DNA of 64,000 nt. It comes from Deltaproteobacteria bacterium. GTDB taxonomy: Bacteria > Myxococcota_A > UBA796 > SXON01. The stretch is taken from the NCBI GenBank assembly GCA_014191855.1, contig BJHF01000025.1, positions 1 through 64,000 on the forward strand, read 5' to 3'. This document shows, piece by piece, positions 50,155 through 59,042 of this stretch (position 1 is the stretch's first letter; the number at the start of each line of letters is the position of its first letter). Both the position numbers and the translations under genes were made by a program. A model generated the notes under the pieces. The model saw only the letters and a list, made by a program, of their open reading frames with translations, did no database searches and was not told the DNA's origin.

Positions 50155-50816
50155 GCCTCCTGGATCCGCTCGGTGTGGTGGCCCAACGCGACGCGCGCAT
50201 CATCGGGGATCTCCGTGAACTCCACGGCGACCCGGTGGGTGGCGGGGATGGTGTCATCCCGCTCGTCGATCGGAATGCGGGACACCCTCACGACGACGGC
50301 GGCGCCGCGCCAGGAGTGAGGAGCGCCGGGTACGGTGATCACGAAGGCGAGCACGTCGGCCTCGGCGCACGTCTCCAGATCGTCGAAAGCAAGCCCGGTA
50401 ACACTGAAGTTCATGAATGGATCGGGCTCGTGCTCCTGCGCCACCGGCTTGCCGCCGCGCATCCAAGCATCCAGCGCGTCGGCTGCGTTTGCTTTCGGCA
50501 GCACGTGATACCGCAGCGTGATCCCCCCGTTCATCCGGGGATACTCGCGTTTGTCGGGGGTGGGCACGCGGGTAACCTGCACGAGCAGGTTGCCGTCGCG
50601 TTTGCCGAGGTAGGCCGCGATCGCGCGGTTCACCCCGGACTCACTGGTGAAGTCGATGATCAACGGCGCGTTCGCGGGCAGCTCGGTGCCGGAGGGCACC
50701 TCAAGGGAGAGCTCATCGCCGTTCTGGGCGACGCAGCGACCCCTCACGAGCAGCGGCGGCACCGCCTTTGCGCAGACGATCGAGACCTGGGCCGGGAGCT
50801 TCAGGTTTGGCAGCAT
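50145..50816 (-). CDS. PilZ-domain protein
   Basis: 223 residues from ATG 50816. N-terminal YcgR-like flanking domain (KAVPPLLVRGRCVAQNGDELSLEVPSGTELPANAPLIIDFT) and a PilZ domain with both c-di-GMP motifs: RxxxR in KREYPRMN and NxSxxG in MNFSVTGLAF. These residues, if folded as in the family, bind a c-di-GMP dimer. The end of the frame (DARVALGHHTERIQEAWL) overlaps the rhodanese-like gene by 10 bp. It heads the operon with rhodanese-like and lytic transglycosylase genes, so c-di-GMP may tune envelope turnover. Divergent from the CreD-like gene, 111 bp between starts. Confidence 0.88.
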   Translation of the reverse strand: MLPNLKLPAQVSIVCAKAVPPLLVRGRCVAQNGDELSLEVPSGTELPANAPLIIDFTSESGVNRAIAAYLGKRDGNLLVQVTRVPTPDKREYPRMNGGITLRYHVLPKANAADALDAWMRGGKPVAQEHEPDPFMNFSVTGLAFDDLETCAEADVLAFVITVPGAPHSWRGAAVVVRVSRIPIDERDDTIPATHRVAVEFTEIPDDARVALGHHTERIQEAWL

Positions 50817-50927
50817 GGGCGCGAGAGTAACCGGATCGGGCTCCGCTTGCGCTGCACGAGGCTTGCACAAGTCTGAAGCGGTGCCCGCATGTCGCCCGCC
50901 TAAGCTGCGTGTGCACCCAGAGCACTC

Positions 50928-52226
50928 ATGCACCCTGTCCTTCGTATCCTTGGCATCTTCGCCGTCTTCTTCGTCGCCCTCGTGGGCTGGCTCACCCTCG
51001 CCGGCGTGACCGACTCTCGCAGCAGCGCCGCGCAGTCCACCCTCAGCGACGATGTCGGATCCCTCTGGGGCAACGCCCAGACCCAGGCGGCCCCACGCTT
51101 CGTGCTCCAGTGGCCGGAGGAGGTGACCACCTCCAAGGACGTGACGGATGCGCTGGGCAACGTGGTGAGCACCCGCGTCGAGCGCCACTGGGAGACACGC
51201 ACGGCTACCGTCGATCCCGCCTCCACCACGATGGACGTCGCCTTCCACCTCGACGAACGCCGCCGGGGGCTGCTCTGGTTCCCGCTATACGACGTCACCT
51301 TCGATGGCACCTGGACCTACACCCACCGCCAAGCCGTCGCGCGCACGCTCGTGCTGAGCTTCGAATTCCCCGACCGCAACGCCGTGTACGACGATCTGCA
51401 GTTCATCGTGGACGGCGAGGACCTCGCCCGCGATCTCCGCGCCAGCGACGGGCAGACCTCCGCGACGATGCAGGTAGATCCCGGGCAAACGGTCACCCTC
51501 CGCGTCGCCTACGCCTCACGCGGCTCCACGAGCTGGAGCTACCAGCCGAGCGTGGGCGTCGGCCAGCTCGAAGCCTTCGCGCTCACGATGCATACCGACT
51601 TCGCCGAAGTGGACTTCCCGGTGCCCGGCCTCTCCCCGACCAGCAAGGAGCTCGCCCCCCTCGGCGACGGATGGACGCTTCACTGGGACTTTTCCCGCGT
51701 CGTCACCGGCTTCGGCGCCGGCATGATCATGCCCTCTCACATCCAGCCGGGCGAACTGGCGACGGATCTCAGCTTTTCGGCGCCGCTCTCGTTGGGCTTG
51801 TTCTTCCTCTGGATCTACGTGCTCGGACTCTTGAAGGACCGCCAGGTGCACCCCATCAACTACTTCTTCATCTCGGGCGGCTTCTTCGCCTTCAACCTGT
51901 TGTTCGCCTACACCGCCGACCGGCTCCCGGTCGAATGGGCCTTCGCGCTCTCCGCCGCGGTGAGCGTGCTGCTCGTCACGAGCTACCTTCGGCTGGTCGT
52001 CGGCGCGCGGTTTGCACTGGTCGAAGCCGGCATCGCGCAGCTCCTCTACCAGGTCGGCTTCGCGGGCGCACACTTCGCCGACGGCTTCACCGGCCTCACG
52101 ATCACGGTCCTCGGGATCGTGACGTTGTTCGCCCTGATGCAGCTCACCGGGCGCATCGACTGGTCTGCGGTCTTGGGGAAGAAGTTGGGCGATGCTGCGG
52201 CCCGATCTCCTGGTCAGGCGGGGTAG
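50928..52226 (+). CDS. CreD-like inner membrane protein
   Basis: 432 residues from ATG 50928. One N-terminal helix (ILGIFAVFFVALVGWLTLAG), a large beta-rich periplasmic domain (about 30-290: RGLLWFPLYDVTFDGTWTYTHRQAVARTLVLSFEFPDRNAVYDDLQFIVDG), and five to six C-terminal helices: SAPLSLGLFFLWIYVLGLLKDRQVHPINYFFISGGFFAFNLLFAYTADRLPVEWAFALSAAVSVLLVTSYLRL. The last block matches the CreD family (HPINY ... FNLL), inner membrane proteins linked to beta-lactam and envelope stress responses; biochemical role unknown. The 3' end includes most of one copy of the 52-bp repeat (52187-52238). Confidence 0.82.
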   Translation: MHPVLRILGIFAVFFVALVGWLTLAGVTDSRSSAAQSTLSDDVGSLWGNAQTQAAPRFVLQWPEEVTTSKDVTDALGNVVSTRVERHWETRTATVDPASTTMDVAFHLDERRRGLLWFPLYDVTFDGTWTYTHRQAVARTLVLSFEFPDRNAVYDDLQFIVDGEDLARDLRASDGQTSATMQVDPGQTVTLRVAYASRGSTSWSYQPSVGVGQLEAFALTMHTDFAEVDFPVPGLSPTSKELAPLGDGWTLHWDFSRVVTGFGAGMIMPSHIQPGELATDLSFSAPLSLGLFFLWIYVLGLLKDRQVHPINYFFISGGFFAFNLLFAYTADRLPVEWAFALSAAVSVLLVTSYLRLVVGARFALVEAGIAQLLYQVGFAGAHFADGFTGLTITVLGIVTLFALMQLTGRIDWSAVLGKKLGDAAARSPGQAG

Positions 52227-52238
52227 GAACGCATCGCG
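52187..52238 (+). repeat. Copy 1 of a 52-bp interspersed repeat
   Basis: The same 52-53 bp recur at 57870-57922 with GGGCGATGCTGCGGCCCG and GGTAGGAACGCATCGCG identical and a variable centre. This copy covers the last codons of the CreD-like gene and its TAG stop. GTAGGA at 52223 and TCCTAC 40 bp later form an imperfect palindrome, as in REP-type elements. Confidence 0.7.
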
Positions 52239-52369
52239 GGAGCGCGCGGGCCCCGACGTCCGCTCCTACGTCTCGACGACCTTCACCTGACCATTCCCTG
52301 AACAGCGCCGCCGCGACCAACGCGGCGACGCATTGGAGCGTACATTGAATCCATGACCCCGGAGCTTCC

Positions 52370-53653
52370 ATGACCCTCCTCCTCCTCCTCCTCGCTTGCC
52401 CTGGCGGCGAACCCGATGCGCTTGTCTGCGCCGAAGGCGGCACCGGCACCCTCCGTGCCGGGCTCGACCTGCCCGACGAGGTTTGGGTCACCGCCCCATC
52501 CCTCGCGATCTACGCGGCGGACGGGACGCCCATGGAGAGCATGACCGCTTCGGGCGATCTGGAGCTTCCCGGGGGGCGTTACACGATCGCGGCGCGGCGC
52601 GGCACCGTCGACGGCTCGCCAGTTGGCGCGGCGTTCGGCCTGCTCGACGACACCGTTGCGCGCGTGTGTGTGGTCGATGGCGAAACGACGACGTGGAGCG
52701 GCACCTGGGAGCTCCAGCCGTCCAGCGGCAAACTCTGGACACTGAGCCGCGAAGCCGCGTACGCCTTCGATCCTACGGCCCTTGCGGCGGGCGGCGACGT
52801 CGAGCCGGAGCTGACCATCGAGGTGCCGCGCTCGAACGATTTGCGGGGGTTCGCCGTGGATCCGATGGGCAACCTGTGGATCGCCACCGCTCCGACCTAC
52901 GAAACGCGGCTGCTCGTGTACCCACCCAGGGGCGCCGACGGCAGCGTCGAGCCGGCCGAGTTCAACCTGGAGGCCTACGGGAGCTGGGCGCAGGTGGCAG
53001 CGCTCGACTTCCAGGCGAAGGACCAGCTCTGGGTGCTGCTCAAGGGCTCGAACGAGGGATTCGCCGGGCTGTGGGGATTTGGACCGACGCAAGCGCTGGA
53101 CTGGCTTGCAACGGGCGAGGTGCCCGAAGCTCCCGGCACCACGCTCACGGTGGAGGGCGTGGTCGCGCCGGAAGGAATTGCAGAGGACGCCTCCCATCGG
53201 ATGTGGTTGGCCGACATGGCGAGCGACACGGTGTTCGCCGTCGGATCCGGCTTCCAGGACGCTGGCGAGCTGAGCGTGAGCCCGGAAGACCAATTCCTTG
53301 GCGGGTGGGACGACGAGACGGGGACGCACACCCTCAACGGCCCTACCGCGCTCGGCTTCGACGACTCCGGCCGGCTGTGGGTAAACTACTGGACCAACCC
53401 GGCGTTGGCGCGCTTCGATGATCCCTCGTCGGGCGGCGCGACGCGCGCGCCCGACCTCAACGTGCGCGGCGAGGTGCTGGAGCTGCCTGCGGGCCTCGTG
53501 ACGGACCACGCCGGCCGCGTGTGGTACGGGAACGAACCGCAAGATGGTGCGGGAGAGCTCGTCGCGCTCGACGGCGAAACCGGGATGGAGCTCGCACGGG
53601 CCCGCTCGGCGGACGCCCTCTCGCCAACGACGCTGGTGTTCGACCCGCAGTGA
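52370..53653 (+). CDS. Beta-propeller lipoprotein, SMP-30/NHL-like
   Basis: 427 residues from ATG 52370, CGGAG upstream. Signal MTLLLLLLAC, lipidated Cys10. After an N-terminal Ig-like region (about 20-120) there is a propeller of repeats of the type LRGFAVDPMGNLWIATAP, VAALDFQAKDQLWVLLKG, PEGIAEDASHRMWLADMASDTVFAV, PTALGFDDSGRLWVNYW and LVTDHAGRVWYGNEP. This is the SMP-30/NHL/YVTN blade pattern; enzymatic members hydrolyse lactones using metal, but the signature acidic residues are not confirmable here. It is transcribed with the large regulator that follows after 21 bp. Confidence 0.82.
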   Translation: MTLLLLLLACPGGEPDALVCAEGGTGTLRAGLDLPDEVWVTAPSLAIYAADGTPMESMTASGDLELPGGRYTIAARRGTVDGSPVGAAFGLLDDTVARVCVVDGETTTWSGTWELQPSSGKLWTLSREAAYAFDPTALAAGGDVEPELTIEVPRSNDLRGFAVDPMGNLWIATAPTYETRLLVYPPRGADGSVEPAEFNLEAYGSWAQVAALDFQAKDQLWVLLKGSNEGFAGLWGFGPTQALDWLATGEVPEAPGTTLTVEGVVAPEGIAEDASHRMWLADMASDTVFAVGSGFQDAGELSVSPEDQFLGGWDDETGTHTLNGPTALGFDDSGRLWVNYWTNPALARFDDPSSGGATRAPDLNVRGEVLELPAGLVTDHAGRVWYGNEPQDGAGELVALDGETGMELARARSADALSPTTLVFDPQ

Positions 53654-53674
53654 GTCCGGGGTAGACTCGGGTCG

Positions 53675-56145
53675 ATGCGCCTGGCGTTCGGACCGTTCCT
53701 GCTCGACCTCCGCGCGCACTCGCTGCACCGGGACGGCACGTTGGTGCCGGTTCAGCCGAAGGTGCTCGACCTTCTTGAGCTTTTTGCGACCGAGCCCGGC
53801 GTCGTCCATGGGCGCGAGGCCCTTGGTCGGCGGCTCTGGCCGGGTGTCCACGTAACGGAGGACTCGCTCCACCAGTTGATCCGCAAGGCGCGCCGCGCGC
53901 TCGACGACGACCCCGCCGAGCCCAAGTATATCGACACGTTGGCTCGGCGCGGCTGGCGGTTTCGCGCCGCGGTCGTCTCCGTGCCCGAGCACGCGGCCCC
54001 GGCGGCGCTGCCGGCGGGTTGCGACGCGGTGGCGGCGAGCCTCGTCGAGGCGATGCGGGTTGGGCGCACCGTGCTGCTGAGCGGGGCGGCCGGAATCGGA
54101 AAATCCCATCTTGTCCGCGCCATGTACGGCGATGACCCCACGGTTGCCTGGGTGGATCTCCCCCGCGTGCGTACGTCCGCGGAGCTTGTTGCCGCAGTGG
54201 CCAGGGTCCTGGATGTACCCCTCGAAACCGACGCAGTTGGGGCGCTGGCCGCGCTGGAGCGCGCCATCGCCGCCCGCGGGGCCACATCGCTGGTCCTCGA
54301 CGGTGCCGAGGGCTGCCTCGATGCGCTCTCGGACGCGCTTCCCCGATGGGTCTCGGCGAACGCCGCGTTGCGCGTCGTGGTCACCAGTCGGCGACGCGGC
54401 GGCCTCTCGGTCGAAACCGTGGTGAACATGCCGCCGCTCGCGGCGGATGCCGCCCGCGCCCTGCTGCTCAAGCTTGGGCCCGCCTCGCTGATCAGCGTGG
54501 ACGAAGGCGAGCTTACGAAGCTGCTCGATCAACTTGGCGGCGTTCCGCTCGCGATTGTGCTCGCCGCGGGCCGGCTGCGCATCCTCGGAGTCGCCGAGCT
54601 CTCCGCACGCCTCGCCGTTCCCCGCGCGTGCTGGCTCATGCGGACGGTTCCAGCCTCCACAGCGCGCTTTTGAGCTCCTGGGACACACTTTGCGCCACCG
54701 ACCGGCGGGTCCTGGCGGCCTGCGCCGTGTTCCCGGGCTCCTTCGCCCTCGGCGAGCTGGAGGTCGTGCTGGGCTCCGGCGATCTCGACACGATTGCGGC
54801 GGTGGAGCGTCTGGTCGATGGGTCCCTCGTGGTGGCCGATGCGGGCCGCCTCGGGCTGCTCCGCCCCGTTCGTGAAGGGATCCGTGCCGTGTCGATCGAG
54901 GCCGGCCTCGACGAGGGTCTGGTCCCCCGCTGGATCGGCGCGGTGATCACCCGTGCGGAGCCGCTGTTCCAAGGGTTCTTCCGCTGGGAAGAGGACAGCG
55001 TCGTGGCGCTCGCGGCGCAGGCGGATGACCTCCGTTTGGCAGCCCGGCGGCTCGGCCAGCCCGACCTCCGGCTAGCCTGCTTGCTGGCGGCCGCGCTGCG
55101 GTACGGAGGCCCGTGGAGCGAAGCTCGGGATGGACTTGAAGCCGCGTGCGCCGGTTCCGACCCCGACGCGCTCGGCTTGGCGATGCTTGGGGAGTACCGG
55201 ATCCGCACCGGCGCCGCGGAGGCGGGACTTCGCGCGCTGGGCGCGGCCATCGAGCGCGCGCCGACGGCGCCGCTCGTGCTCGCGTACGCGAACTTCCTTC
55301 GCGCACGGGTGCTGGCCGCAATGGGGGACCGCCCGGCGGCGTTCACCGCTGCAAACGCCGCCATTCACCACGCGCTGGCCGACGGGAACCGTGGGCTCCT
55401 CGCACTCGCGCACGACGCCGCGGCGCTCGCCATCGCGCCAGCCGCCGGCCTCGCGGGAGTTCATCATCACTACGCGGCGGCGCTGGACGCCGCGAGCGGG
55501 CGGCAGCACCTCACGCTCCGGGGCCTCGTCGGGGCCAACTACGGCTCCGCTCTGGGGCGGGCGGGCGAGCACGGTGAGGCGCTCATCCGGTTCGCCGCGG
55601 CGCAGGACGACCTTCGCGACTCCCCGTTGCGGCACCTTCGCGCGGTGGTGCTGGGGAACACGGGGCTTGCGTTGGCGGAGGGCGGGCGCGTGCGCGCCGA
55701 ACCGGCCCTCGCGGAAGCCGCGGCGCTCGCGAGCCGAGTGGGGGACGCCGCGGGCGAGGCCCAATTCGTTGGGAAACAGGGCGAGGTCCGCTTGTGGTGT
55801 GGTGATGTGCGGGGTGCGCGTACGGCGTTCGATCGCGCCCGCCACCTCGGGGCGGCCGCCAGCCTGGATCGGCGTCGTCGCGCATGCCTCGCGTGGGCGG
55901 AAGGGGATCTCGACCTGGCCGCGCGGTGGGCCGACGAAGCGGTTGCCGGAGGCTCCAGCGACGCCGCGGGTTGGTCGGCGTTGTTCGAGGCGCTTCGAGG
56001 GGCACCGGCGCCGGTTGTGCCCGCAGGTTGGTTGGGGGAGGTGGTCGCCGCCGTGCGCGGCCTCGCCCCATGGCCGCGGTTCGAGATCGGGAACGCCGAG
56101 CGCATGTGGGTGCTGAGCCTCGCGCGCACCCTGACCGTTGCCTGA
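53675..56145 (+). pseudogene. Winged-helix / ATPase / TPR regulator, frameshifted
   Basis: Single regulator split over two frames. Frame 1 (53675-54673): an OmpR/CadC-type winged helix (FGPFLLDLRAHSLHRDGTLVPVQPKVLDLLELF, DSLHQLIRKARRALDDDP, IDTLARRGWRF) then an AAA/NB-ARC-like NTPase with P-loop LLSGAAGIGKSHLV and SLVLDGAEG. Frame 2 carries on from near 54625 to 56145 (SSWDTLCATDRRVLAACAVFPGSFALGELEVVL) into TPR/helical repeats. The join lies at the CCCC run 54620-54623: one extra C gives LAVPPRVLAHADGSSLH. So either one base is missing (error or mutation) or a programmed shift occurs. The intact protein would be about 820 residues, like SARP/LuxR-type ATPase regulators. Upstream is the propeller lipoprotein. 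Confidence 0.75.
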
Positions 56146-56208
56146 ACAAGCGCCGACGTGCTGATTGCGAGCGTCAAGCGGCTCGTAGAGTGGGGCGGAG
56201 GGTTCCCG

Positions 56209-57630
56209 ATGTCCCGAGCTCAGCAGTCAACGTCCGTCCAGGAAACACCCCGTTCGCCCACCCCGCAGCCACCGTCCGCCGGGGCGGACCCGCTCGGGAA
56301 CCAGGCCCGCCTCGCAGGCGCACGCCTCCAACGGGAAGCGCCGGAGCCGCAGGAGCGAGTCGCCGTCACCGGGCCCGAGGCGGGCGAGGCGGGGGTGTGC
56401 GAGGCGGTGGTGGGCATCGACGCCGACCGGCGCGGCCGGCTGGAGGCGCTCGGCGCGCAGGTCCGCGCCGCGCTCGCCCCTTGGGCCACCCAGCGAACCA
56501 CGGCAAACCTGCGCTTCGACGTAGGTGAGCTGAACGAGGCGATGCGGGCGTTCCGCGAGAATTGGCGAGTGGCCTACGGCGCGCTGCCGGATCCGCGTGA
56601 GGTTCGTCAGGTGCTCGACGAGGGGACCACGCGCAGCGCGATCGCTGAACTCCTTGCCTTCGAAGCTGGACTGGACTGGGGGTACGCTCACGGTCTGCAA
56701 ATCGCTCGCGGCGAGTGGCCGACGCACAAATACACCCTGACGCCGCGTGCCAGCGTCACGATCGGCGCCGCCGCGGTGGGGCGGCTGGTCGCGTGCACCC
56801 TCCGTTACGAAAACGACCACGGGATGGGGTGGGAGCGCGAGGGGTGTCTCACCATGCTCGGGGCGAGGGCGGCGCTGGGGTACCGCCACGGTACGGGCGG
56901 AACGGGCGGTCCGACCACCGCGTCGGCACTCGGGATCGAGCTCGCGGGGGCGGGTCAGCCGATCCTCTCGCAGCCGGCGCGTGCGTATTTCAGCGCGGAG
57001 GATTTCGGGTCAGCGCTGGCCTACGAGGTCAACGCCGAAGCGGCGGTGGACGCTTCGGTGAGCGTCGGGGGGGTTGCGGGTGCCGAGGGCGTAGCCCTCA
57101 GCGCTCACGGGATCTCCCTGCAGGCCGGTGGGCGCGCGCTGGACTTCCTGACCACGGGCGTGGGTCGAACCGAGGCCGCTTCGGCCGCGCTGTCTGGCCC
57201 CGCGCCGACCGGCGTTTCCGGGGGCGCGCAGCTCGGCTTGGGGGCCACCCTCGGAACGGTGACCGGGGAGCAGACCCCCACGGTCGTCGGCCACGCGAAT
57301 CCGCTCGCCGAAGCGCCTCGTCGTGAGGATCCGGAGCTCCTCGTTACCGCCATGCTCCATTTCGGGACCGGAGAAGCGCGCCTCGATGGGGATGATCTCG
57401 CCACACTCCAGGACGTGATTCACGAGATGTACCGGGTGGACGAGCGATTCGAAGGCGCGCTCTACACGATGCACCTCATGGGCTGGGCTTCGCGGCGTTG
57501 GCGAGGGGCCCGCACCCCGGAGGAGGCGCTGACCCGCAACCTCGCGCTGGCCGAGCGCCGCGTGGCCACGGTGCGTCGCAACCTCGTGGCGTTGCTGGCT
57601 GATCCGGGTGTCCAGTTCACGGAAGGGTGA
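56209..57630 (+). CDS. OmpA-domain protein without signal peptide
   Basis: 473 residues from ATG 56209, GGAGG upstream (an earlier start at 56158 has none). No signal peptide. The N-terminus MSRAQQSTSVQETPRSPTPQPPSAGADPLGNQARLAG is polar and disordered with a GNQA motif; then a helical region (TTANLRFDVGELNEAMRAFRENW), a Gly/Ala-rich beta region (ASVTIGAAAVGRLVACTLRYENDHGMGW), and a C-terminal OmpA-like domain (LVTAMLHFGTGEARLDGDDLATLQDVIHEM, HLMGWASRRWRGARTPEEALTRNLALAERRVATVRRNLVALL). Export would need a non-Sec route, e.g. a contractile injection or similar system, but no such genes are in the window. Function unknown. Confidence 0.75.
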   Translation: MSRAQQSTSVQETPRSPTPQPPSAGADPLGNQARLAGARLQREAPEPQERVAVTGPEAGEAGVCEAVVGIDADRRGRLEALGAQVRAALAPWATQRTTANLRFDVGELNEAMRAFRENWRVAYGALPDPREVRQVLDEGTTRSAIAELLAFEAGLDWGYAHGLQIARGEWPTHKYTLTPRASVTIGAAAVGRLVACTLRYENDHGMGWEREGCLTMLGARAALGYRHGTGGTGGPTTASALGIELAGAGQPILSQPARAYFSAEDFGSALAYEVNAEAAVDASVSVGGVAGAEGVALSAHGISLQAGGRALDFLTTGVGRTEAASAALSGPAPTGVSGGAQLGLGATLGTVTGEQTPTVVGHANPLAEAPRREDPELLVTAMLHFGTGEARLDGDDLATLQDVIHEMYRVDERFEGALYTMHLMGWASRRWRGARTPEEALTRNLALAERRVATVRRNLVALLADPGVQFTEG

Positions 57631-57869
57631 ACGAGCTTTCCGATGTCACGACGGCGCACAGCGTCGGCGGGCAGGCCGACGCCGACGACAACGACGCGGA
57701 CTCCCGCGCGGTAGACATCCGCGTCACGTGGCGGCCCTGCCGGGAGTCGGAGCGCGCGGGGTCGTCCCGGGTGTGAACGGCAGCGGCCACGCGGGGGCGA
57801 CACGATAACGATCGGGATCGGTCAGGCGTGTTTGGTCGCATCTGCTAGGTTTTACAATGGTTTATTTCC

Positions 57870-57922
57870 GGGCGATGCTGCGGCCCGGTTCCAGGGTCAG
57901 GCTCGGGTAGGAACGCATCGCG
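57870..57922 (+). repeat. Copy 2 of the 52-bp interspersed repeat
   Basis: Near-identical to 52187-52238. Here the repeat spans the 3' end and stop codon of the leftward GNAT gene and the intergenic sequence beyond it. In this copy GGTAGGAACGCATCGCG is coding on the opposite strand (RCVPTRA end). Confidence 0.7.
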
Positions 57923-58400
57923 CCAACAACACCAGATGCGCTTCCTCGCAGGCGAGGTACCGCTCGGTCCCCGGGGACCATTCGTAGCGCTCCACCACGA
58001 AACCGCACCGCTCCAGCACCCGGATGGAGGCGACGTTTGACCTCGCGACGCGCGCAACCAACGGGCGCTTCGTTACTTCCTCCAGCAACAACGCCAGCGC
58101 GGTGGATGCCACGCCACGGCCCCAGTGCTCCCTGGCGATCCAGTAGCCAACCGCATCATGCCCCTCCATGACGAAGCAGGAGATCTGGCCGGCGAGTTCG
58201 TCGTCAGCGAGGATCGCACGTGCGGTGATCGCCGGGTCGCTGAGCACCCGACGCCAGAGCGCGTTGAACGCCTCAGCGTCGCGCGGCTGTACCTCCGCCA
58301 TCCGGTTGGCTTCGGGATCCAACTGATGGTGGAACAACGCGCCGAGATCGTCGTCGGCCACCGGTCGAAGGGAGACTTGAGGAGGGCGGGCTCGGGGCAC
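57897..58400 (-). CDS. GNAT-family N-acetyltransferase
   Basis: 167 residues from GTG 58400, the first start that leaves only the domain (VSLRPVADDDLGALFHHQLD). GNAT motifs: a fragment DELAGQISCFVMEGHDAVGYWIAREHWGRGVASTALALLLEEV (motif A, with the RGxGxA-like GRGVAS acetyl-CoA loop) and VARVARSNVASIRVLERCGFVVERYEW (motif B, N-acetyl-type RimJ/RimL). It acetylates an amine on a protein N-terminus or small molecule. Stop at 57897. The stretch 57631-57896 upstream-to-downstream holds no other gene beyond a short, unsupported frame and the repeat copy. Confidence 0.85.
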   Translation of the reverse strand: MPRARPPQVSLRPVADDDLGALFHHQLDPEANRMAEVQPRDAEAFNALWRRVLSDPAITARAILADDELAGQISCFVMEGHDAVGYWIAREHWGRGVASTALALLLEEVTKRPLVARVARSNVASIRVLERCGFVVERYEWSPGTERYLACEEAHLVLLARCVPTRA

Positions 58401-58456
58401 GCACGAGAGTAGCCCGCGAGGCCGTTGGAGGGTGCTCGCGGTGACGGTCGCCACCA

Positions 58457-58477
58457 CGATCGCACGGGATGCGATCG
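58457..58477. promoter_or_regulatory. 8-bp hairpin between GNAT and MopE genes
   Basis: CGATCGCA-CGGGA-TGCGATCG is a perfect 8-bp palindrome with a 5-nt loop, 57 bp upstream of the leftward GNAT start; a second pair GTTGT/ACAAC follows at once. The gap 58401-59042 (642 bp) otherwise holds only the Uma2-like remnant. Operator or attenuator, by position. Confidence 0.3.
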
Positions 58478-58779
58478 TTGTTGATGTCGCGACAACAGTC
58501 GCGCCCTGCCCGCGGTGTCGAGTCGCCCGCGTTCGCCGTACCGAAGGGTCGAGTCTGGCTATCTGGCCTGGTGGGCGTCGGCGCGTGCTGACACCCTCGA
58601 AAAATGGCGGTTCGCTGGTAAGGCGCGGGACGCGCGCCCACGGTTGGGGGCCGAGCGGCGCCGTGGCGAGGCTGTTCTTCATCGCGAGCGGTCAAACAGC
58701 CCCGCTCAACTCGGCACCCCGGCCAAGGAGGAGGAGTCGACTGGGACTCCAGGCCGATCTCCCTGCCTCCACCTGCCCC

Positions 58780-58961
58780 CTACTCCTCCGGCGGATCCTC
58801 CCCGAAGAACCGGCCCTCGAACAGCTCCGCCGCGTCGAACGGCGGGAGCCGCGCGAAGCCTTCTCCACGACCACGCCGTCGATGACTTCGACGGCGAGAC
58901 CGGCCAGCTCGGCCTCCCGAACGGCCTCGCGGGTGGCCTTCGGATTGGCGGGGGTGCCCAT
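58780..58961 (-). pseudogene. Uma2-like remnant with internal deletion
   Basis: Starts at ATG 58961: MGTPANPKATREAVREAELAGLAVEVIDGVVVEKAS resembles the first 40 residues of Uma2-family endonuclease-like proteins (E-IDG motif). Immediately after, in another frame, come the last codons EGFARLPPFDAAELFEGRFFGEDPPEE and TAG at 58780, similar to the C-terminal LPPFDAxEL of that family. The usual 180-200-residue middle is missing and the two ends are fused out of frame. Family assignment is inference from short ends. Confidence 0.5.
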
Positions 58962-59042
58962 GCCGGGATCATAGCGCAGCCGCGTGCAGTTCCAGCGCAG
59001 GTCGCAAGTCTTCCGGCGCTCGCCACATTACGTATCTCCGCG

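Noticed and set aside
57608..57808. 66-residue plus-strand frame after the OmpA-domain gene
   Set aside because: Overlaps the gene end, Arg/Gly-rich, no ribosome site; treated as non-coding.
58515..59042. Upstream extension of the 59043 gene
   Set aside because: The added 176 residues are Arg/Pro-rich with no signal peptide and overlap the opposite-strand Uma2-like remnant; starting at 59043 yields a proper lipobox.
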